Positions 56,314-64,000 of a stretch of 64,000 nt of DNA are shown here, one piece after another. Numbering within the stretch: the first letter of the stretch is position 1; the number at the start of each line of letters is the position of its first letter. A program made the position numbers and the translations under genes. Location: positions 3,286,001 through 3,350,000 of the forward strand of contig NC_089445.1 in NCBI RefSeq assembly GCF_026210795.1, read 5' to 3'. This DNA is from Rhizophagus irregularis (taxonomy: Eukaryota > Glomeromycota > Glomeromycetes > Glomerales > Glomeraceae). The notes beneath the pieces are model-generated. The model had not been told where the DNA came from. It saw nothing but the letters and a program-made list of their open reading frames with translations, and ran no database searches.

Positions 56314-57245
56314 CTATATGTCAGCCTTTTCTCGAACATAAGATTCTACGGATTGAGACCGGAAAGTCACAATGTTTTTTTCGGGATGATATGAAAATAT
56401 ATTGGTCTCCAACACTTTGTCAGCTTCTTCATAATTATCAAAAAACTCCATAAATGTCGTAAAGTCCAACTCTTTAAGCCTTGATTGCTTTCTTCCTACT
56501 TCATGATACAATTGCTTTCGGAGTAGTTGTACAGTGTTGAATTTCTTCTCGACTTCAGCTAAGATTGACTGTTTAATGACTACACGAAAAAAAAGTTAAA
56601 ACAATAATCCAAAGCAGAATTAAACAACTCATATGAAGCAAATAATGAATACCTTCAAAGGATTGTCCGTTAAGAAAATCATCCGCCAGTCTTTAGCTCT
56701 ACAATTCGACCACCAACCAATTCGTATAATATTTTTGCCTCTACTTCATTGATCTTGCGCTTCCCAGTTAGATATTTCATTGATTCTTCGTTGCCAAGGT
56801 CGCCAATTTCAATCACTGGATGTTTCGCACGTGACCAGGCACTACGAGCTAAAATAAGAATTATGATCAGTAAGTAATACTTCCTTCACTGCTGACAAAT
56901 ACTGCAATGTATTCTCGATGACCAGCACTCACCTAATACTTTCTTCATTAAAATTAAGAGATTTCCCAAATGCTTTGCCAAAGTGCTCTACATCTTTATC
57001 TTTAGGATCAGAAGGAACTTCAACATATATGACACCATTCCGCCTGTACCCTTGTCCTTATCCTGCCCTACTTCCCTTGATGCAATTCTGGTTAACGTAA
57101 TTTTCCCGGTCCCATTCCTATTCGGTTGAAAATTTTTTTAAGGCGTTCTACAACTAAAGGTCGAGGAACAAGCTCATCATCTGAAATATCAATTTTAGGC
57201 CGAGTTCCTATTTCCACGGTCTTGTTAAGAAGAGAACGTTATTCT
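56314..57245 (-). pseudogene. Crinkler-type P-loop NTPase remnant
   Basis: Minus strand from about 57245: LVPRPLVVERLKKIF, then GTGKITLTRIASREVGQDKD, then HFGKAFGKSLNF in another frame. After a gap come MKYLTGKRKINEVEAKILYELVGGRI and a C-terminal part with LDFTTFMEFFDNYEEADKVL and VTFRSQSVESYVREKADI (56314-56511). Order and motifs are those of the NTPase module of Crinkler effectors in these fungi (from memory). The P-loop is GTGKIT instead of GTGKTT, and the stretch before it seems lost. At least three frame changes and several stops. No Crinkler N-terminus was found up to 57900. In life such proteins are thought to act in host or own nuclei. Confidence 0.6.
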
Positions 57246-57960
57246 TGTTTTTACGCCGGACGTATATTATATCTCCTGGTATAAAGAGGAAATCAAAACG
57301 TACACCACAATGGGAACGAAAATAGACTCTTCAAAAGAGGTGTGGGGAGATGTGAAGAGTATATATATGATTTCGAGAAATAGAAATAAAAAAAGATCTA
57401 ACGTCAAAAGTATAGATATAAATATAAATATATATTTTTTGCATTGTACTCGATGGTTAACGAGATGGAAGAGCTGAATGATTTTAGAGTAAGACATTAG
57501 AAACGAATTTAATAGTTTGAACTATGTCGAATTCAAAAGAAGTTTAAGAGAGTTTCTGGGGTGTATACCTTTCTGAATACATCGTGACTAATAAGATAGA
57601 CTCTTGATAGACTGCTTGTTATGACGCAGAAATAATATAATTCCCTCGGTAAAAAAAGTAATTTATCAGTACGTGGAAAAAATGAATAAGTTCGGTATTT
57701 ATTATTTCTTCTGTCGTATGATCTTCGTGCAACACAGATTTAGCGCAGTAATTAACAAAAAACTTAAATACCATGTGATTTTTATATGATAATTCTGACA
57801 CCTTGAATTTTTTATCGCACACGTTAAAATGCAAATGCGTAGAACAATTATGCAAGTATATGTTTTAAATATAACGCAACATTGCTTAAACAAAGAACTC
57901 ACATGTTTTTTTATAGTAGTTCAAATAAATGAGGGTACTAAGATTTTAACTGGAAAGGAG
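57246..57960. other. Intergenic, no gene supported
   Basis: Short open frames only (76, 78 codons), without motifs. Confidence 0.5.
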
Positions 57961-60790
57961 TTGAAGAAAACGCTCTCTTTTTAACTTTATTTGACTCATT
58001 TAACTTCTGGAATTATCTACACCATAATGTACGTGTTGAGGTAGGATACGGACCTTGGGTTACAGAACACGAAGGATTAGACAGTAAACTGTTATTAATG
58101 AAAATATTAGAATTTACACAACTCAAATTCGTTCTCCTTCCATCTGATATTAACATCACCACCACAAATACAATTTCCTAGTGCTTTTGAAAGGCTAATG
58201 GATTCCAGACTTCAATTTCTAGTACAAAAAAGAGAAGAAACGCGTAATATATTGTTATACAATCATATTATTCAACTTTTACAAAATAAAAATGTCGGTT
58301 GGTTCAGTAGTGATAATCTTACCAATGGAACATGATTTGTTGAGTGTTTAACTAAGGCTATCTGGGTACATTGATCCATATTTGGAAAATTGCGTTCAAG
58401 AGGATGTCTTCCTTCATTATTTAACTCTCTGCAGGATGGTGTCTATAATTAATACTATCAAAGAATGAAGGAAAAAACCACAGCTTATACACTTAGAACT
58501 TTTTCATTTAGCTAATTCTATAGAACTTTCTTTAGTTGGACCATGAGCATCCGAAGCTTCTTGGCAAGAAGTAGTATCAAATGTTTTTGAATTCACATCA
58601 ATGATGAAAAGTATAGTGATTATCTTATGAAAGTAAAAATCCAGCGCGTGAGCCATCTTCCAATTGTAGTATTCGTCTTATTTCTAAACATGTTGGAGAA
58701 ATTGATGAGAGATACTCTGGACTAGATTCTGATCTTAAGAAAAGAATTATTTGATTGCTTGATCTTAATCAGTATGCACCAAACGATCCTATAAAAAAGC
58801 ATAATTTTATCCAAGATATTCAATTGTCTGTACCTGCAGGATTGTATCGGTAAGTTTTTAGTAATTCTATTCTTTTAAATAAGTAATTATTTTATTGAAA
58901 TATCTGTATTAATTCTAGGTATTCACATGGGAATTGGAACTCTTAACTTTATATGGAGAGCACCTGATACAATATTATGAAACTCTTTAAAGTACAGATG
59001 ATTTCTCGTATAAATGATATTATACCAATATGTTGTACTAAACAGATGAGGAATAATGTATTTCAAAAGCAAGTAATAGCATATTTTTTAGTTCAAAACT
59101 GATCCAATTTCGTATTTAGTATTCACTAGTTCGTCACTTCTCAAAAATCAGTATTGAGAATGTTGTATCGTGATTTAACTGGCGATGCTTCATTGGCAAA
59201 TGATCAAATAAGCAAAGAGATGGAAGAAATACTACGTCTTATGATGTCATTAGAGGATCCTTCAATAATAATTGATTTAAGAATTAATAACGGATTTCAA
59301 GGATCAAATTTGATATATTTTGGAATGAACTTGATGGATATTTTAATGAGGTAATTATAAATATATTTTTGTATTATACAATTAATTATCAATGTTAATA
59401 TTATATTTATCTATTTCTAGCATAATAATACTGTTATTAATGAACGCCGAGCAGATACTGTTCATATATTCAGGAGTTACTAGATAGAGTTATGGCTCGT
59501 TTAAATACGAAATACCAAGGACCACTCTGCCTGATGATGATGCAGTTCCATCAGAAGGATGGATAAGATTGAATTTTGCGTGAAGATGAACTATGAGCGT
59601 GAATAATATCAAATATCGAGATTATGCATGTTTATCTCAGCAGATCATGATAAACATAAGGTACCAATTGGTGAGGTCTGCAGGTGTTCATAATAAAAAA
59701 ACTTTTGGCACCAGCGGAAGGAAAAATTACTGCAGCCGATCATGACTTTACTAAGTTATCATTAACTCCATCTGTTACACTAATTTGATAATATACCAGA
59801 TAATATATCCGAATATCCGAATCCTTTTATATAGGAAAGTGTATATATGTTATAAGGATACAGTTTTTCAGCCAAGTAAGTGCTCTAAGGCATTCAACAG
59901 AATTTTTTAATCTTGTGAATCGGTAATATCAAAATCAATCTTTACCTTCAATTTTGTCACTTTATACTGATGGACACGAATGTACTTTTATTTTTAACAG
60001 GTGATTTTGATATGTTAATTGCAGTTAGAACAGCTCCACATCACAGTTGGTGTAATCATGCTGAAAGAATTATGAGCGTTATTAATTATGGACTATAAGG
60101 TGTTGCTATAGAAAGCAGATGAACTTGAAGATGAGTTTGAGACTTTAAAAACATTAGAAGATATAAGTGAAAAATCAAAAGATAATCCAAACTTAAAAGC
60201 AGAATTACAAAATGCATTACAACAGTAGTTCAAGAATTACTTCGTGAACGTACAGAACATTTAATTTGGAAAAATGAAACATTTGAAACTGAGGATCTTG
60301 CATGTTTGAGGTAAATTTTTATAATTTATAAAGATATCTGTATTATTATTTAACATTTTGTTATTCATTTCTTAAAGAATATACTGCGAATTGATCCCAC
60401 ATTACCTAAAATTTAACAATACAGCAACAAATGCGTAAACACAAGCCTCCGGTAGAATTTATTGAAACTCATTGTCAAGAAAGAGCAATAGAGCATACTC
60501 TTTTCAGGTGATAAAGATAACATCATAAGAAAAATTTATTTAATGCTAACTTTTTTTTTAGGTAAAAAATGTAATCAAGCAACTTGCAAAATATGTTATC
60601 CTATTAGAATGCCTTTTCAAGACTTACAATTTTTTTCCTGATCTGCCATCACGAGGTATTTTGATAATTTTACGAATACCTTATAGAATTATATTACAAA
60701 AAATATTATTTATGAATTAGATAATCCTGATCACTATGAAACATTTGCGAATATGGTAAATCTACGACAGAAAAATTCCGTCCTTCCCTA
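57961..60790 (+). pseudogene. Decayed long gene of an uncharacterised family
   Basis: Protein-like pieces in changing frames: WNYLHHNVRVEVGYGPWVTE (58010); FERLMDSRLQFLVQKREETR (58190); DQISKEMEEILRLMMSLEDP (59190); LDMLIAVRTAPHHSW-type piece near 60015; VQELLRERTEHLIW (60225); FIETHCQERAIEHTLF (60450); KCNQATCKICYPIRMPFQDL (60570), with a possible intron at 60508-60561. From memory this order (aromatic/acidic head, RTAP-x-HSW-x-N-x-ER, then a Cys-x4-Cys-x2-Cys tail) fits a family of long unnamed eukaryotic proteins, perhaps transposon-derived. Many stops and frameshifts. I cannot name a function. Confidence 0.45.
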
Positions 60791-61399
60791 ATCAATATGG
60801 AATCTAAAACTGAGCTTGCATTCTTCGAAAAAAGTGGGAAATATTCCGATTTGCTAAAGATTTTGTATCCACAAAAACTGGAAACTTCAACTTTGATATT
60901 AGTAAATTACGTTTATTAGTATTTAAAAGTATTATGATCGGTTTTATGTAACCTTGATACTTATGATGTACCAACAAAGCATTTGGAGTTACTTTCATAT
61001 AATAATACGCCAAATATTGTACTAGTAAATGATATATTTCCTATGAACACAATATAAAATACCTGAAGCATTAATGAAAATTCGATTTTAGATAGTTGTT
61101 GTTAATTAATATCGAGAATCAATTGAATATGATGTCTTACGTTAATTCATTAAGTTAAATAAAAGTACAGAAGTATTATATATTTTTACTGAATTTTATT
61201 AATTTAAAAAATTTTGATACTTACTTTCTCACTACTGTTTTCTAAAGGTCCTAAAAATAAGAACTCAGATGCTAACACAAGCTCGGAATGTGAGGCAGAT
61301 TAGCGACGGGTATGGTAAGAAAATGTGCTCTTCAGATAATAATTCGAAGGCATAAAGCTGAGACTGACTTGGTAGAATTTAACCAGGCCTGGGCATTTA

Positions 61400-62030
61400 A
61401 CCGACATCAAAAATAGAAGACTCAGGAAATAAATTCGCGACAAATATTTTAAACTTAATAATACATCAAACACGGCTAATCTAATAAATTAATAGATCCA
61501 CAACTTGCACAACTTCCATACTATGATGGGCGGATTCATACTACGCTAAATTTAGAACTATAAACGAGTCAGCACGTCCTTAGCTGTTGTGGGATTTGAT
61601 GCAGCTGCAAGAGTAAATAAAACGAAAGGGAAAACGACAGGAAGATTTCATCCGGTTCCTGCCCAGAATCCATTTAATGGAAATGCAAATATTAACATTG
61701 AAGCTGAATTTCTGAATTGGTTACAGGAAAAGTATCGGGAGGTAATGGTTGGAACTAATCGAGATGCTCTAACTGTAATGGAGGGCAGATACTTATGAGA
61801 AAAGGATTAAGAAAGGTATTCCTTATGCAGATGTATTGCCTTATCTTTATGAGCATATGCCACAATATATAGAAATGAGACTTAGACAAGCTAATCCGGC
61901 TAATTTAGTTGCTTTTTTTTTACAAATTTGCGTAGAATTTGGTTAGTAACTAGATGACGAATTACAGTGCAAACAGGCAAGAACTGCATTTAATTCATTT
62001 CGAAAACGTTGTTTCACCATAGGATAATGT
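61400..62030 (+). pseudogene. Decayed ORF, gag-like at best
   Basis: 61589-61798 reads AAARVNKTKGKTTGRFHPVP and a segment with NIEAEFLNWLQEKYREVMVG. A frame change then gives IPYADVLPYLYEHMPQYIEM and LRQANPANLVAFF. The later part recalls gag-like helical repeats, but the similarity is weak. Confidence 0.35.
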
Positions 62031-62124
62031 CCAAGATAATACACAATAAAGCAAAACATATTTGCTATCTGAAATATTTTTATTTTTTTTAAAAAAAAAA
62101 GTCAATATTCTTTAAATTTTTTTA

Positions 62125-63045
62125 CTTGCATTACTGGTTCCTGCAGTTATGAAATCAATTATACTTCTGAAAATCTCTTTATCCGTCATAAATCAGCATC
62201 GGCCGACGATTATCACGTACCGTATTTGCGGTTATGTGAGACGTTAACAAATGAGGGTGTATTCTCAATTTCAATCTTCCTTTGTTTTTTAATAATATCA
62301 TATATTTTATCATATAAATAATCTCTATTTTACACTTTTTCACGAATAAAAGAAACATAATGACGCATGAACTTATTAAATTGTAAAAATAAATAATTCC
62401 TTTCACATAAAAAGTGTCGATTGAATAAAATTTTCAGATCCTTTAATTTTTTCTCTTTCTTTTTCATAAAAATATTATATTCAAGAGCAATCTTTTTATA
62501 ATGAAAAATAACAGCATCATTTTTCACACTAGTTGAAATTCTAAAAATTATTTCATTTGTAAATCTATTCATCCATTCAATAAGTTCCAATTTGTAATCT
62601 TCTTCGAGACTATTCCAATAAGTTTCCACTTCATTCCATAATTCATTAATCTATTCAAAGGCTTAATCATTAAAACTTGGTCTCATCAAAGCTTGAGTAT
62701 AAAATTGACGTCTATATTTCCAAGATTTTAATCATTATTACTGGCTAATCTTTGTAATTTATATCCAGTGGCTCCTTCAAATTGAATATTTCTACATAAA
62801 AGGATATTTAGTTTTTTTCAGAAGGTATATTCATATTTTCAATCAAATCAACGCTACATAATACGATTGTACGTTTCCCTGCTATATTTATTTCAAACAT
62901 ATTTTCATATTTTTTATGCATTAGCATCAACCAATCATTATATTCCAATCCTCTTTTACCAAGAAGTGGGAAATGGACCAGGTAAAGGATTTGGACGAGT
63001 GAAATAATGATAATAATATCTATCTAGTTACATAGAGAATTATAA
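62125..63045 (-). pseudogene. Cytochrome P450 remnant, N-terminal half
   Basis: From about 63045: YFTRPNPLPGPFP (proline hinge after a membrane anchor), KKYENMFEINIAGKRTIVLC, then 62330-62629 with YKLELIEWMNRFTNEIIFRI, FMRHYVSFIREKV, LLTSHITANT. The start of the I helix is DKEIFRSIIDFITAGTSNAS at about 62135-62190. The K helix, Cys heme ligand and C-terminus are missing. Several stops and frame changes. Substrate unknown. Confidence 0.65.
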
Positions 63046-63469
63046 TTCCGAATGAAAAAATAACTGTGGATATCATTTTTTTTTTAATGTAAAAAAGGAT
63101 GTAAGTAAAGAGCTTATGTCTTTATATTTATACCGAATGGATTACATCACGTCTATTATTTTCACTACTGATTATTTTCTCATCGTAAAGGGTGTTAATA
63201 ACGGATTCTTTTAAAATAGGGAAAGCAGTGATTAATACTGTTCTGATTTATTACAGTATTATGCTCAGGGCCAGAATTAAGATAATGTTAGTCAGTATCT
63301 AAAAAGTGTAATAAAAATTTTTTTATCTATAAAAGGCAAGATCTACATAATTATTTTGTTTTTATATTTCGAGTATCCTTACAGTTGGAGATAGGAAAAA
63401 TTTTTCCAATGGCAATCATTTCTTAATTATCGTTGCGGCGCATCTATATTCTTTGAATAAAAACAGAAT
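63046..63469. other. Intergenic, nothing recognised
   Basis: AT-rich, short ORFs only. Confidence 0.5.
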
Positions 63470-63630
63470 ATGTCTAAATTTAAATAATACATTAAGTTTC
63501 TAAATTTAAATAATTTATTAAGTTTCTAAATTTCAATATTTCATTAAGTTTCTAAATTTCAATATTTCATTAAGTTTCTAAATTTCAATATTTCATTAAG
63601 TTTCTAAATTTCAATATTTCATTAAAATTT
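63470..63630. repeat. Tandem repeat, about 29-bp unit, five to six copies
   Basis: The unit is ttaagtttctaaatttcaat followed by atttca. The first two copies vary (aaatttaaataattta), the last three are almost identical. Confidence 0.9.
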
Positions 63631-64000
63631 AATTAAATTGAAAAGTAAACCGATAATATTATAGCTTAAAGGATTCTCTTTAATATATCAGATTGGATAT
63701 GTTAAAGTTATTAGCTTTTTGTGAGACGCAATGATTAAAGATTATCTGACTGATACTGAAAAATTCGATTCTGATAAGTTTACAAGACTGAAGAAAGTGA
63801 TAATATTCATTTGAAAGACAACAGGTTAAATTCTTTCACAATATTTAGAAATGGCAGAACAACTTAATTATGATTCAAGTTCACTTACAGCTATAAAGAT
63901 AAGGTTAGACAAAAAAATTATAAAATAACGAAACATATTTATGTACTTTATAAATTATCGTTCTCCTTGAGTTGACATTTTTAGCATGTATTGTTTAGAA
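63631..64000. other. Intergenic at window end
   Basis: A possible coding scrap (MIKDYLTDTEKFDSDKFTRL at 63731) without further support. Confidence 0.4.

Noticed and set aside
63470-63630. CRISPR-like regular repeat
   Set aside because: Units are directly adjacent without unique spacers, and the genome is eukaryotic; simple tandem repeat.

Overview
The window is a very AT-rich eukaryotic genome segment with short GT-AG introns. The combination of a long Ty3/gypsy element, a LINE carrying RNase H, CACTA, Tc1 and hAT-type DNA transposons, a Crinkler-type NTPase remnant and a P450 remnant with a YFTRPNPLPGPFP-type hinge suggests an arbuscular mycorrhizal fungus of the Rhizophagus kind. That assignment is inferred from memory of these families and was not searched.

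Layout. 1-1840 holds an intact six-exon gene for a 7-8 pass membrane protein, duplicated at 48150-49990. 2000-6700 is repeats plus a MULE-type FAR1 fragment. 6713-15690 is a CACTA-like transposon with a broken TNP2-type transposase (minus strand), a divergent accessory gene (plus strand), hairpin termini and four smaller insertions. 16168-16578 is a small hypothetical gene. 17359-39602 is a nested stack: a hAT-type MITE was split by a LINE (18-bp target duplication). The LINE was in turn hit by a CACTG-ended element, a 10.8-kb gypsy element, a Tc1 element and a hAT MITE, each with its own target duplication. 39630-40640 and 45365-46440 are two diverged arrays whose units pair a small inverted repeat with a polypyrimidine-AG tract. 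41230-55830 holds three copies of a block, each built around a large inverted repeat. 55.8-63 kb holds decayed genes (Crinkler NTPase, an uncharacterised long protein family, P450).

Two things stand out. First, the gypsy element has an intact thymidylate-kinase-like domain fused behind RNase H. Its gag side is one continuous frame interrupted only by single stop codons at module borders. Second, each of the six arms of the three inverted repeats carries an intact 28-29 codon ORF ending in a CaaX box (CTIM). The only indel among the six copies is a multiple of three. The ORFs form divergent pairs, and one copy of the membrane-protein gene lies between the first and second pairs. A lipopeptide (pheromone-like) precursor family is one reading of this.

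How genes work together: the gypsy modules form one retrotransposition system, and the CACTA transposase and accessory gene share a divergent promoter region. A link between the CaaX peptides and the membrane protein is only positional.
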